Origin: Cyclaneusma minus
Taxonomy: Eukaryota; Ascomycota; Leotiomycetes; Marthamycetales; Marthamycetaceae
Assembly (NCBI GenBank): GCA_037179335.1
Contig: JAKZHN010000001.1
Location: 1,860,001 to 1,924,000 of the forward strand
DNA length: 64,000 nucleotides
Reading direction: 5' to 3'
The notes beneath the pieces were generated by a model. It did not search any database. It was given only the letters and a program-made list of their open reading frames with translations, and had not been told where the DNA came from. The position numbers and the translations under genes were made by a program. Below, one piece after another: positions 44,286-54,600 of the stretch. Positions within the stretch are counted from its first letter, which is position 1; every line of letters starts with the position of its first letter.

Positions 44286-45297
44286 ATGGAGATGCCCAAC
44301 AATGGCAAAAGCGACCAAAAGCCCACCGAGGCCATCGATATTGCGCTCGCTGAGCTACTCGCTCCCGACACCAAGCGCAACACCAGAAAGATGAACAAGA
44401 ACCCCAAGGGCACCGTGTCCAAGAGGGGCGCAGTTGAATCGAAGGTCCGGAAAGCGAGCAAGTATCAACACCGCGCAAAGACGCAGGCCGGCAGTAAGGC
44501 GTCGTAAGTTCTGGTCCCCGCCCAGCACCATTTGGTTCCTCGTCTTCAGACAATTAGGCTAATTGTCTTAGCTGACTTGTCCTAGGCGCCTCGGTAGCAT
44601 GAAAGTTCCGACCAGCGCTTCGGCGGCTGCTGAACTGACTCCAGCCTCTGCCCTCGACCATGCGTCCAGCATCACTGCGAACCAAAAGACCTCACTTTCG
44701 TCGCAATTGTCGTTGCCCACCGGCACCCTCGGCGACCCCTTCCAGCCTTCTGCTCCCGCCCTTTCTCTTGCTACGGACATCGTCCTGAACCACTCAACCG
44801 CAGCTCCCAATAGCTCCTCCGGTGCCGCCATCCCCGACGTTGATCTGTCCCTTCTAGCTGTCACCGCACCCTCCCGCACCCAAATTGGCCACGCGATCTC
44901 CCGAGCTTTCAAAACCGGAGCCATTCCAAGCAACATCCAATTTAGCCACATCGCGGACAGTATGGGCTTGAAGCGATTCAAAGAGTTAATGGAGACCGTC
45001 CAAAGGAGAATGAAAAATGACGGAAAAGCCTGGATTGGGTCTGATGTATCGAGACGCTTTGAGGTCGAAATTTCCAAGAAAGAGAAAGAGGGTGGGAAGG
45101 AGCGTATCATGAGATTGAAGGAAGATAGGGCAGAGAAGAGGATGGATAGAAGGCTTAAGAGAGAGAGAAAGCAAAAGGGCGAGATGGCTGGGGCCATGGG
45201 CTTGTTTGCGCTTCCAGGCGACAAGTCCGGCGCTGGCAAAGAGAAGGCTGCTGTTGGAGCTGCCGAGGATTCGGAGATGGCATTTGCCAACTCTTAA
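44286..45297 (+). CDS. Basic two-exon protein, tandem paralogue A, 309 aa, unknown function
   Basis: Exons are 44286..44503 and 44586..45297, with an 82-nt intron (GTAAGTTCTGG...CTTGTCCTAG). Exon 1 has EAIDIALAELLAP followed by a Lys/Arg-rich tract (KRNTRKMNKNPKGTVSK, YQHRAKTQ) that could be a nuclear signal. Exon 2 has a low-complexity region with SLPTGTLGDPFQPS, then a conserved block DVDLSLLAVTAPSRTQIGHA, ISRAFKTGAIPSNI, FSHIADSMGLKRFKELM, AWIGSDVSRRFEVEISKKEK and a highly charged helix (LKEDRAEKRMDRRLKRERKQ). It is clearly paralogous to the gene at 46383. I do not recognise the family; nuclear or nucleolar location is inferred from charge only. Confidence 0.75.
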
Positions 45298-46382
45298 GCA
45301 ATAGTCAGCTCCATAGCGTTTTCCCCCACCAAGGTACTAGGAATGAGAGCGCTGAAAGTCTGCCTATACTTCCGCACCCGACTCGACATTGCCAACCAGC
45401 CTATATACCGTCGCCGCATCAGCCGAGACGGCCGTCTCTTCATCGACCGAAAAGGAATACCGTACCCCTTCCGTCATAACGACGAAGACGATGACGTGGA
45501 GATGGGCAACGGTCCCTTCGTCAGCAATCCTTCGGAAGCGGGTAATCCACTCGAAGAAAATCAACGGCGACGACCCTGTTGTCGAGAAGCAGGAGTGAGC
45601 TGATGAATCATTGCTATTTGGCTTCTTGAGCGCATAAGTAGCTATCAAGTTCACCGTCAACCCCTTCATTTAAAAATCGATTGAAAAAACTAGTGCAGAT
45701 TATCACTGATGCTTTGTGCTTATGGCATGTATGAGAAACTATGAAGTGCTCTCGCCCCTATTCCAAGAATATAGAGGTACTTATACTCGCATCCTAGATT
45801 GATGTTCAATATCTAATTCCGGCATCTGGGCGAATAAACTACCCGCATACTTCATTTTTCTCAATAGTCAATTATGAACACTGGCAGCCATATAGCCTAG
45901 ATGTTGATCGATGGTGAGACCGCGAGAGACATCCATTCACTAAAGTCTATGTCGCACAGGCAGAAAGTCCAGGAAACTAGATATGGAGGAGACTGAAGAG
46001 AGCAGGCCAGGAGCCCGCATCTCAGCTGTATATATAGGGCTCTAAGCTGACTAATGGCTTCTAAGTCTTTATCCCGCTAACACAGCCTCATGCTTATTTA
46101 CCAATAGAGTTAACTTCAAATCTCTCAAAGATGAAGCCAGCTCCATATCACTTATATGGCCCCCAAGCGATCGGTTAACCAGGGGCTAGCGAGGAAGCGA
46201 ACCGCTCTAGCGGAGCACGTGCCTATACCTCCCAAGGGAGCTCCTCCCAGACCTTCTTTCTTCCAATTTCCCACCTGAACTTCTTCCACACATAACTACA
46301 ACTTGGCTTCTCCCACAAACCGTTACGCGTATATCAATCAATACCTTCTCCTCGCGCCCTACGAACCACCACAGCTATCAAC
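45298..46382. other. Spacer between the basic paralogues
   Basis: A weak open frame (45389..45598 on +, or 45669 to 45364 on -) follows paralogue A but resembles no family. About 45700-46380 is unremarkable DNA ending in the leader of paralogue B. Confidence 0.35.
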
Positions 46383-47421
46383 ATGTCGACTACGCAAGAC
46401 ACTACCATGAAAGCTCAAAGCAGCAGCACTGGATCAATTGATCAAGAGCGCAGCCAAGCCATCGACCTCGCCCTCGATGAAATCATAGCTCTCAAGCAGG
46501 TTCAGCGCAAGGCTCCTCGCAAGCACGCAAAGAAGTCCATTGCGAAGACCACCAAGGACACCAAATTCAAGAAGGGTGTCAATGGATCGAAAGCGAAGAA
46601 CGACAAGAAGGTCCGCAAGCAACGTCATCGCGCAAAAGCCCAGGTCGACCGTATGGCGCCGTAAGTTCTGTCCTCCATCCTACCGCTCAATACCTGAAGT
46701 TTCCTTGCCTCTAGGCAATTAGCTTACTCTTCCCGAATCTAGTCAGACCTCCGCGCTTGTTCGTACCTTGGACACCGCTGTCGTTAATCCAGCCGTTATT
46801 CCTGCGCCCGAAACCAAGATGAGCACTGATACTGCGCCATCGTCTCGCCTTTCCTTGCCAACCGGTATCCTTCAAGGAGCAGATCCGTACCAGCCTTCGG
46901 TTTCCACCGTCCCTCAGATCACAGTCGACGCCCAGAACCACGCCAACGTAGCTTCCAGTGGCTCTTCCGTCTTCCGCGCGGCCTCCCCCAACCCAGAATC
47001 CGATATCGATCTCTCGCGTTTCTCCCTGAAGGTACCATCTCGCGCCAAGATCAGCGACGCCATCAACAAAGCGTTCAAGACCGCGGCTATTGCCGACGGC
47101 GTCAATCTTAGCCATCTCGCCGATAATCTTAGCATGGAGAAGTTCAAGAAATTGATGCAGAGATGCCAGAAGAAGACTGAAGGAGAGGGCAAGAACTGGG
47201 TGGGATCGGAATTGCTGAGGCGTTTTGAGGAGCAGATTGACAAGAAGGAGAAGGAGAGCGGTAGGGAGAAGACCTTGAGGATGCGAGAAGAGCATAAAGA
47301 GAGGAGGCGCGAGAAGAAGGTCAAGAGGGAGCGAAGGGGCGAGATGAGGGGCGCAGTTGGCATGTTTGCTTTTCCAGAGAAGCTTGCTGGCGAGTCCGCC
47401 GGCGCGGCTGCCAGTCAGTAA
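46383..47421 (+). CDS. Basic two-exon protein, tandem paralogue B, 318 aa, unknown function
   Basis: Exons are 46383..46660 and 46743..47421; the intron is again 82 nt and begins GTAAGTTCTG, at the same point in the protein as in paralogue A. Exon 1 carries SQAIDLALDEIIALKQ and a very basic tract (RKAPRKHAKKSIAKTTKD, RKQRHRAKAQ). Exon 2 has SLPTGILQGADPYQPS, then DIDLSRFSLKVPSRAKISDA, INKAFKTAAIADG, LSHLADNLSMEKFKKLM, NWVGSELLRRFEEQIDKKEK and a charged helix. Protein identity to paralogue A is moderate in these blocks and poor between them, so the duplication is not recent. The function is unknown. Confidence 0.75.
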
Positions 47422-47974
47422 GGGCAATGCCGTTCCGGTTCTTGTAACCGAAGACGACTTGGAGATTCAATGGCTGACATCCGAGCTGGGTTCACAAGCA
47501 TGACATTCTGGGTCCGAGGTGAGATCGCAGGAGGAAGCATTACCCTGAACACTCGGATACTTCCGACTTCGGGTTGGTAGTCAGGAACTCATCTCAGCGC
47601 AGAAATACCAATCAAAGCCATTCACATCAGGGTCCGCTTCAGAGCGTTCGTATAGCAGTGAACCAGTTAAACCGAGTCTCGAGAACCTACGCTCGACAAG
47701 AACGAATAGGGAAACCAGTGTTCATTCCCCCTAGCGATATGTAAATGACGAGTGATCATGCTTGGGTCAAAACATTCACAACTCCGCAGGCTCCCACCTT
47801 CAGCGTCAAATGCCCCTTGTGACCCCTTAGCCCCCAGGGACTCATTTCCATCTTCACGGCCCTCAAGTGAATCAGAGGGGTTTACCTAGCTGCCATCCGT
47901 ACAGCAAAGTTCGTACTCGTAAGTGAAGAACAGATGTGCCGCTCGCCCCTTTCCGTTTTCCCACCTCCACATCT
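47422..47974. other. Convergent 3' spacer
   Basis: Lies between the stops of paralogue B and the SDR gene. Nothing further recognised. Confidence 0.4.
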
Positions 47975-48802
47975 TCACATAGGATGCAACCCACCATCCA
48001 CAGTCCACACCTTATTGGTCACATAACCATTCCCAATCAAAACCTCCACCACATTAGCAACCTCCTCCGGCTTCCCCAACCTCCCCACCGGAATCTTATT
48101 CCGCAAATCCTCCCCCCTAGCCATGAACGGAAACATCATCGTATCCTTGATCAACGCCGGCGCCACCGCATTCACCGTCACGCCATGTTGCGCATATTTC
48201 CCTGCCAGAAAATGCATCATACCATGCAACGCACTCTTCGAACTCGCATAATGCGGCCCCACAAACCCTCCCGTCAGCGCGTCCACACTACTCGTGTAGA
48301 TAATCCTCCCAAACTGCTGCTGAACCATACTCGGCATACACAACTTCGTCAACTGATAAACACTCAGTGTGTTAACCCTCCACGTCCTCTCGAAAGTCTC
48401 CAGTGACACATCCTCCATCTGCCCCGTCGGCCCACTCGCCTCACTTATCACCCCCGCATTGGCAAACAGCACATTAATCGGCCCAAAGAGTTCAATCGCT
48501 TCTTCATACATGCTTTCCACAGCCTTCGGATCTGCCAAATCGGCTGCAATACATGCTGTGGAGATGGAAGGGTTTAGAGAAGCGATTTTTTCTTGCACGG
48601 CTTGGGCGGCGCGGTTGTTGATGTTGTAGTGCAGGATGATGGCTTCGACTTTGTAGGATGCAGCGATATTGGGTTGGGCGAGACGCAGGGCGGTGGCGGC
48701 GCCGATGCCGCCGGATGCGCCGGTTATGAGGATTACAAGGTAGTCGATGGTACGCGTGGAGGAGACGGACATGGAGGAGGTGGCTCGGCTGGACAATGAC
48801 AT
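47975..48802 (-). CDS. Short-chain dehydrogenase/reductase (SDR), 275 aa
   Basis: Classical SDR: Rossmann glycine motif TGASGGIG (residues 27-34), NAG at 115-117, catalytic Ser in IIYTSSVDAL and YASSK with Tyr185 and Lys189, then the VNAVAPALIKDTMM and WTVDGG segments typical of 3-oxoacyl-ACP reductase-like enzymes. It should use NAD(P)H; the substrate is unknown. I chose the ATG at 48802 because it sits in a strong CACCACCATG-type context and leaves the normal short N-terminus. The frame is open to an ATG at 48982 (335 aa); that extension is Lys/Ser-rich without homology, but could be a targeting peptide. Confidence 0.85.
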   Translation of the reverse strand: MSLSSRATSSMSVSSTRTIDYLVILITGASGGIGAATALRLAQPNIAASYKVEAIILHYNINNRAAQAVQEKIASLNPSISTACIAADLADPKAVESMYEEAIELFGPINVLFANAGVISEASGPTGQMEDVSLETFERTWRVNTLSVYQLTKLCMPSMVQQQFGRIIYTSSVDALTGGFVGPHYASSKSALHGMMHFLAGKYAQHGVTVNAVAPALIKDTMMFPFMARGEDLRNKIPVGRLGKPEEVANVVEVLIGNGYVTNKVWTVDGGLHPM

Positions 48803-49581
48803 GGTGGTGGTGGTTTGAGGGAAGGCCCAGCTGGCTGCTGATGATCTGGACTTTTTGTAAGGAGTTTGGAATTTCTTGAGGGCGTTTGAACAGATAGCGG
48901 AGATCTTTTGCTCTTTACATGGAATTGCAAACGCCGATACAGGATACTTGCGATGTTCTACGGCAGATTTGCTAGATTCCACGGCAGATTTTGCATTTGG
49001 GCGATGTCACCTAGGGAACTTCAAGTTGTCAGCTTGACGATGTAGAGGTTTAACGTCATTGCGGGGTGGATCGTTATGCCTAGCCACTCCCGGACAGCTA
49101 GTCCGCACGGTCTGGGGATGGCGGCTCTGGTCTAGATCATGGACTGGACCTTCAAGAACTGTGCTGACCCCATGAGCCTGGTCCTACACCCATTATCTTG
49201 GATCATTCCTAACCTTGGAAAACTCCCTGAGTCCCTGCCAACGGAAATCTGCAGGTTGTGGAGGTGATATGTTTCGTCCCACGGTATGCTACTTGTAACG
49301 AACCCGATTCAATCAACATATCTGTGACGTTGCGATTCATATGTTCTTGGATTCCGTGCATACCTAGCCTGTTCAGCATCCTTGTATGCGGTAGCTAATA
49401 TAACCACAAGCAAAGCACCATCGTACGAAGATAAAAGGTCTCATGGCCTCGTTGAAAACCAGAAGGATCAAAAGCCGGAGAATCCTCCCGTTCAACTCAT
49501 TGACACATGATTCGTGGCCCAAGATCCCCAAAGCAGACAGTCATCCGCCTCCTCCTAGCATGTATCGTGGTCACACAACCC
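48803..49581. other. Spacer
   Basis: Promoter side of the SDR gene and 3' side of the RRM gene. No gene is supported. Confidence 0.4.
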
Positions 49582-51561
49582 TCAGCCCCTACTCTTCTTC
49601 CCCTCCCTCTGCTTCTTTTCCTTAGCAGCAACCTTCCTCCTCTTCTTCCAAGCCCTATTAGCCTCTCCCCTATTTTCCCAAAACCACTTCTGGAACTCGC
49701 TCTTCGGTTCCTCCCCCTCCTCCTTCCCGGCCTCATCTTCTGCAGCTCTCTTCCTAGTCGGAGGGTCTCCACGCGAAGATCCCGCTTCCTCTTGTTCACC
49801 GGGACTAGGCCATCTGAATTTCTTATTCGCATGTGCGGTATCAGGGGTAGGCGCAGCGCTGCGCATACCGCGGAATTCGAAATCGCGCTGGGTGAAGGGC
49901 GTCATGGGGATTGATGAGTGCTGCGAGATGTGGGTGGTGTCGGCTTCTTCTTCGTCACCATCGCCGTCGTTGCCGAAGAAACTGAATGAAGAGGGTTCTT
50001 GGGTGGTTTGGTCTCCAGTCTTGGGCTTCTTGTAGAGTGCTTCGAGGGGGTGAACGGAGGTGGACGAGGTTTCTTCTTTGGGGGATGGGATCTGAAGACT
50101 GAGGCTTGGAACGGGCTTTAATGAGGACGATGAGGTACGGTGATGGGAGGGCGCGGGATTGGGCTGTTTTGTCGTTTCTTCCTCGGAGTCTGAGTCGTCT
50201 TCTGGTGAGCTTGATGAGTCGGAGTCGGCATCAGAAGAGGATCCTGAAGTTGATGTTTCGGAGTCCTCGGCCATAATATCGTCTTCGTTCTCGTCTTGTG
50301 CTGGCTCGGTAGACTGGATCTTTTCTTTGGTTGGCTTGATAGACTGGTCGTCTTCATCTTCGGAGTCCTCTTCTGATGAGGATTCCGAGCTTGACGCTTC
50401 GGAGTCGACTTCCATTTTCGAGCCTATGTTACTTTCTTGTGCTGGCTCTCCTTTTGGTGGCTGGACAGGCTCGTCCTCTTCATCTTCTGATTCCTCGTCC
50501 GAGTCTTCTTCGGATGATGATGAGCCTGAGCTAGATGTCGGAGAGTCGTCCTCGATTTGCGCGACCGAGGTCCGTGTCTTTGGGGGCTCGACCTCGGCCA
50601 TCTTCTCGTCTTCACTGGCATCGTCCTCCAATGACTCAGTAGAATCGCTCGCCGAAGACGAATCATCCGAATCGTTTGCTGGCTTAGCGACAACTTTCTT
50701 CTCTGGGACAACCTTGCGTTTCTTGACAGGAGCAGTCTCAACGACATCACCCTCCTCATTCACCCAACCCTTGCCTTCCACAAACTCAGCAACGCCCTTA
50801 GTCTCAGACGACACTCCGCTCTCTCTCAAGAACGTAGCATGTTTCGTCGTTTTCTCAAACTCATGTACCACCACCTCCTTCCCCTTCTTCGACTTCTTCT
50901 CCCGCTTGCTTTTCTTCGCATCATCTGCGGTAGCAGCAGTCTTCGCAGCGACATTCGGCGGCAAACTCGTCCTGAACAAACACTCTGCTTGCCCCGTATA
51001 TTTCGACTTCACCGCGATATTTTCACCCTTCTTCTCCTTCTCCTTGCTGCGCTTATCCTTCTTGACCGGCGCAGCAGCAGTAGCAGGCTTCGTCCATCCC
51101 CTCTTAACCCTCCTCCCCCTCAACTCCACTCCCTCCAGCACCTCCTCCGCCTTCCTCTTCTTCCCCATCAACTCCTTCTCCTCCTTCTTCGCTTGCTTCA
51201 ACTCCTTCCTCACCCTCCTCCTCTCCTCCCTCTCTCTCTCCTTCTCATCCACCACGCCATTGCCACCCAGCTCTTTCGCTGGCTTCGCCCTCTCAATGCG
51301 CACCTTCGCACCCTTCAAAATACTCCCATTCAGCTTCTTGCGCAACTTCTCCGCCTCCATACTCGGCAACTCCACGTAGCCAAAGCCCTGTTCCGGAAAA
51401 GTCTGCAGCGTATGATAGGACGTATTCTTCGCGCTCGCTTGCACACTCGGAGGAATAATCTTCTCAAACAGCGCAGGCGTAAAAGGGGTGATGTGCAGCC
51501 TCGTGTAGGCGTCTTCGCTTGCGTTTTCGCTGGCAGTCGCAGTTTTGTTCGCGGTCGCCAT
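49582..51561 (-). CDS. Nucleolar-type RRM protein with acidic Ser-rich region, 659 aa
   Basis: Single exon. An RRM-like domain occupies residues about 18-95 (YTRLHITPFTPALFEKI, FPEQGFGYVELPSMEAEKLR, NGSILKGAKVRIERAKP), followed by a Lys/Arg/Glu-rich helix and the motifs FVEGKGWVNEEGDV and ATFLRESGV. The centre is a long alternating Ser/Asp/Glu region (about residues 285-480) like the acidic serine blocks of SRP40/Nopp140. The C-terminus has FQKWFWENRGEANRAWKKRR and a basic tail, seen in nucleolar RRM proteins of the NOL8 kind. A role in ribosome biogenesis is inferred. The low-complexity DNA opens a long false frame on the opposite strand. Confidence 0.8.
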   Translation of the reverse strand: MATANKTATASENASEDAYTRLHITPFTPALFEKIIPPSVQASAKNTSYHTLQTFPEQGFGYVELPSMEAEKLRKKLNGSILKGAKVRIERAKPAKELGGNGVVDEKEREREERRRVRKELKQAKKEEKELMGKKRKAEEVLEGVELRGRRVKRGWTKPATAAAPVKKDKRSKEKEKKGENIAVKSKYTGQAECLFRTSLPPNVAAKTAATADDAKKSKREKKSKKGKEVVVHEFEKTTKHATFLRESGVSSETKGVAEFVEGKGWVNEEGDVVETAPVKKRKVVPEKKVVAKPANDSDDSSSASDSTESLEDDASEDEKMAEVEPPKTRTSVAQIEDDSPTSSSGSSSSEEDSDEESEDEEDEPVQPPKGEPAQESNIGSKMEVDSEASSSESSSEEDSEDEDDQSIKPTKEKIQSTEPAQDENEDDIMAEDSETSTSGSSSDADSDSSSSPEDDSDSEEETTKQPNPAPSHHRTSSSSLKPVPSLSLQIPSPKEETSSTSVHPLEALYKKPKTGDQTTQEPSSFSFFGNDGDGDEEEADTTHISQHSSIPMTPFTQRDFEFRGMRSAAPTPDTAHANKKFRWPSPGEQEEAGSSRGDPPTRKRAAEDEAGKEEGEEPKSEFQKWFWENRGEANRAWKKRRKVAAKEKKQREGKKSRG

Positions 51562-51981
51562 TTCTCCTTTCGAGAAATGAGGAGCAGGCGCTAGGCGCTA
51601 GAGAAGCTGGAGTTCAAAGTGGTGAGCTCGACCTAGATGCGACTGGGCTGCAGCTTGCACGGATTGAAGGTGGGCGGTTGGACCTGCCTGCCGTGCGTGC
51701 AGAGATCCCGCCGCCCGCTAAGCGCCCGCCAAAATTAGAGTTTTCGCATTCGCAAATTCCCATGTGAGTACTATCTCGGTTTTCGATATCTGGGCCGCTA
51801 AGCAAAATGATTAATGCGAAGACATTGCTTAGGGATTTTTCTGCACACAGAAATGCATCGTACTCACGCCGACTCAGGTCATGTTGTCATATCAGGATTT
51901 TTTCTCGACCCCTCGACGGCGTTGCGCAAGACTTTTTTTTCTCGTCATAACTCGAATTTTCACACCAGTTTTCAACAATTT

Positions 51982-52068
51982 GGGGATGTGGTTTAGGGGT
52001 ATAATACTCCCTTCGCATTATTATCATGTGTTTGGGAGGGGTCCGGGGTTCGATTCCCCGCGTCTCCA
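51982..52068 (+). tRNA. tRNA-Ala (CGC), with a 15-nt intron
   Basis: The acceptor GGGGATG pairs with CGTCTCC, including the G3:U70 wobble that is the alanine identity element; the discriminator is A (52068). The anticodon stem CTCCC/GGGAG encloses TTCGCA plus T38, giving anticodon CGC at 52014-52016. The intron 52018-52032 lies at the canonical 37/38 position. The T arm is CGGGG-TTCGATT-CCCCG. The D stem is weak (G10-T25, T13-T22). Confidence 0.93.
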
Positions 52069-52074
52069 GCTTAC

Positions 52075-52079
52075 TTTTT
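52075..52079 (+). terminator. RNA polymerase III terminator
   Basis: TTTTT begins seven bases after the 3' end of tRNA-Ala, a standard Pol III stop. Confidence 0.75.
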
Positions 52080-52569
52080 CCTGTGTAAATGCCAGGGAAA
52101 TCTGTTTTGCTTCATTTCTATGTATTTTTATCGGTTTTGACAACCCCCAGGGACAAGAAGGCGTGCTGTTGAGTCAGAGAAGCTATTCGTTCAAGCATTC
52201 TTACCTTGAGGGGGGTGTAACTTGCGCCGATGAGTTTGTTGACGCTATAAAAGTCAGCGATTTTGAGAATCCGAATAGCAGAGAAAAACTGTTGGCGCCA
52301 GAGTGCTGTCGATTTCAGGAAAGCACGCTCTCAACTTTAGAGTTTATAAGAGAGTTTAACGCCACATAAGCTCTCAGTCGTTTGTCACACAGGCATTGTC
52401 GACTGACGACCACAAGACCCATCGAGTCGTCCAGCGCTTGCAACTTCTCAAAAAGTCGTTATCAAAGGATTTGCAGAATGATATCGACTCGCAGGTACTA
52501 CTTGGACATAGACTGCCGTCCGTCTGTAGCCCGTGAATTACAATTCCCCAACATCCCGCAGAATGTTTT

Positions 52570-52594
52570 AAAAAAAAAAAAAAAAAAAAAAAAA
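52570..52594. repeat. A25 homopolymer, followed by A8
   Basis: A run of 25 A, then CC, eight A (52597-52604), GG and four A. On the minus strand these are T tracts downstream of tRNA-Phe (first T4 about 42 nt past its end) and could act as its terminator. Confidence 0.8.
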
Positions 52595-52651
52595 CCAAAA
52601 AAAAGGAAAAGAATTGTTCGTTCTAATCACGGTTAACCATGATTCGCAGGA

Positions 52652-52746
52652 TGCGGCTTCTGTGGATCGAACACAGTGCCTCCAGATAATCTAGTGATCT
52701 GAAGTTTGGCTTCAGTCTGGCGCTCTCCCAAGTGAGCTAAAGCCGC
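52652..52746 (-). tRNA. tRNA-Phe (GAA), with a 22-nt intron
   Basis: On the minus strand it starts GCGGCTTTAGCTC and ends GAAGCCGCA, nearly the yeast tRNA-Phe sequence. The anticodon stem CCAGA/TCTGG encloses CTGAAG, with anticodon GAA. The intron 52688-52709 is inserted after position 37. The T arm CTGTG-TTCGATC-CACAG is perfect. The mature length is 73 nt without CCA. Confidence 0.96.
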
Positions 52747-53508
52747 TTGGTTTGTTGATGAGGCTCTACTGGCCCACAACGGAATTTCATTGAACTGGAT
52801 CACGGCACGTAAGCGTCGGTTAACCTACCTTAAGTTTCAAACATTCGGACCGTGGACGAGTCCAAATGATATTTTAGATTTTTATTGAAATTTCTTTATT
52901 GGGTAAGATTTTGTCGGGTTGAAAATTGGAACCAAGGAATTTCGATTTGTATTTGTGGACGTGGTTTCTTACATAGCGGCCTCGACGATAAAACGAGATT
53001 GAGAATCGAGAATCGAGATGCCACGGTAGCACGATGCGTCGATGCAAGGTTTCGGTTTTCAGGTGATTTCATTTGAAATTCTCATCGTCCCTTATATTCG
53101 GCTATTCTCTATGTAGAGTCCGTCTGTATGATCAATCTGAGGAATCCTCCGTTCCATTCCAATATGTCCACTCTGGCTTCAGCCTCTCTATCAGACATCT
53201 TCCCTCTCATCATTCCAACTCCAGTCCCATCGCCATAAGGGCAGTAATTACCGAATATCAGAAAAGCTAAAATAAATAAAAAACGCAGCTGCTGCGGGGT
53301 ATAGTATGCAGACTCCCCATGGAAATGCCACGCAAGCATTACAAATAAAAAATAGACTCGTACGTGTGGTAGAAGGATCGAAGATGAATCGAAAGGCTTC
53401 TCCAAAAGGGTATCAGATGCGAACACCGCGACAAAATGCAACGCTCCAAAATCCCGCGTGGCGATATCGACAACGCACTGTGTGCGTATATGCAATCCTT
53501 GCTCTCTC
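52747..53508. other. Spacer
   Basis: No gene, repeat or RNA recognised. Confidence 0.4.
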
Positions 53509-54600
53509 TCAAGCCATCTTCTTTCCCCGCCCTCCGAAGGTGGTCCACCTTCTCAGGAGACTCGGTCTCTTTGCCCTAGTCTTTCCATCTTCCTCTCCTT
53601 CACTCTCACCATTCACCTCCTTCCCATCGCCCCCCATCTTCTTCATATCCACTTTCTCCTGCCCCTCATTCTCCTGGGGCACGCTCAAACTCAACCGATA
53701 CCGCCTCACACTCCCCGTATCATCATCGTCTGCATCTTCGTAAAAACCTCTCCTTCGCTTCTCCACCGGCAAGATACAGCTGGGCACCAATTTCATCATA
53801 AAACCGCGCACACCCGATGTTGCAGCGTCGATGGCGGCGTATTCTAAGCGCCTGGTTTCTTCGCTTGTCCAGTAATGGGTTGTTGCTGGTGGTAGCGGAG
53901 GTGTTGAGACTTCTGGTTGCGTGTTAAGAGTTTTCAGCCCAGTGGCGTTGGCGGAGGATGAGGAGTCTGGAGGGTCGGAGAGAGAGGGGAACTGGAAATA
54001 GGTGTATGTTTCGCGGTTGTGGGGAGATGTTGGGCGGGATGCGCTGGATGGGATGGAGGAGCGGGTTCGCTGGTGTTGTAGTTGGTAAGAACCTGAACTC
54101 CTCGGCGAGCGTTTGGGGATTGGTCGAGTAGTAGGTCGTGTCTTGGTGTTATTGGAAGGGGCGGTGGTTGAGGATGGGATTCGTGTGGACGTATAGGAAG
54201 TGCAGCGGCGATGGCATGTCGAAGTGGTAGTTGAAGAACGAGTTGCTGAAGCTGTGGTTGAGCGGGAGATGGAGCGGGCTGAGACTGAAGCAGAAGCGTT
54301 GCCCTCTTCATAACCGCTGTCGTTATGTTCCATTTTCGCAGCTTCGGTATCGCGATCTTGGTATTTTAGGCGGGATGTGTAGGTCTTCTTTTTTGGTGTT
54401 GCTGTCATTTCGAAGTTTGAGGAGGAGTCGAGGCGGGGCGTGTGGAAGGTGGGGGATTCGGGGGAGGAGGAGGCATCGCTGTGATGACTCCATGCCCTGC
54501 CTATGGGCGGTCGTGGGAGTCTGGATTTGGGTTTGCTTGTGGATGGTGGGGTGTTTGCTCGGGTGGATGACATGGTTGGGCGAATGGTGGTGGATGGCAT
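53509..54600 (-). CDS. Ser/Thr-rich protein with a conserved C-terminal block, 363 aa, unknown function
   Basis: The first ~225 residues are low-complexity Ser/Thr/Pro/Arg, probably disordered. After them comes a compact segment, HYWTSEETRRLEYAAIDAAT, SGVRGFMMKLVPSCILP and DDDDTGSVRRYRLSL, which resembles a block found in many uncharacterised Pezizomycotina proteins (from memory, not searched). The tail is basic (KRPSLLRRWTTFGGRGKK). No enzyme motif is seen. Start at 54600; an internal Met ten codons in is equally possible. Confidence 0.65.
   Translation of the reverse strand: MPSTTIRPTMSSTRANTPPSTSKPKSRLPRPPIGRAWSHHSDASSSPESPTFHTPRLDSSSNFEMTATPKKKTYTSRLKYQDRDTEAAKMEHNDSGYEEGNASASVSARSISRSTTASATRSSTTTSTCHRRCTSYTSTRIPSSTTAPSNNTKTRPTTRPIPKRSPRSSGSYQLQHQRTRSSIPSSASRPTSPHNRETYTYFQFPSLSDPPDSSSSANATGLKTLNTQPEVSTPPLPPATTHYWTSEETRRLEYAAIDAATSGVRGFMMKLVPSCILPVEKRRRGFYEDADDDDTGSVRRYRLSLSVPQENEGQEKVDMKKMGGDGKEVNGESEGEEDGKTRAKRPSLLRRWTTFGGRGKKMA

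Noticed and set aside
50159..51379. 406-codon plus-strand frame rich in Ser/Phe
   Set aside because: It is the complement of the acidic, serine-rich and Lys/Glu-rich codons of the RRM gene; no independent protein features.
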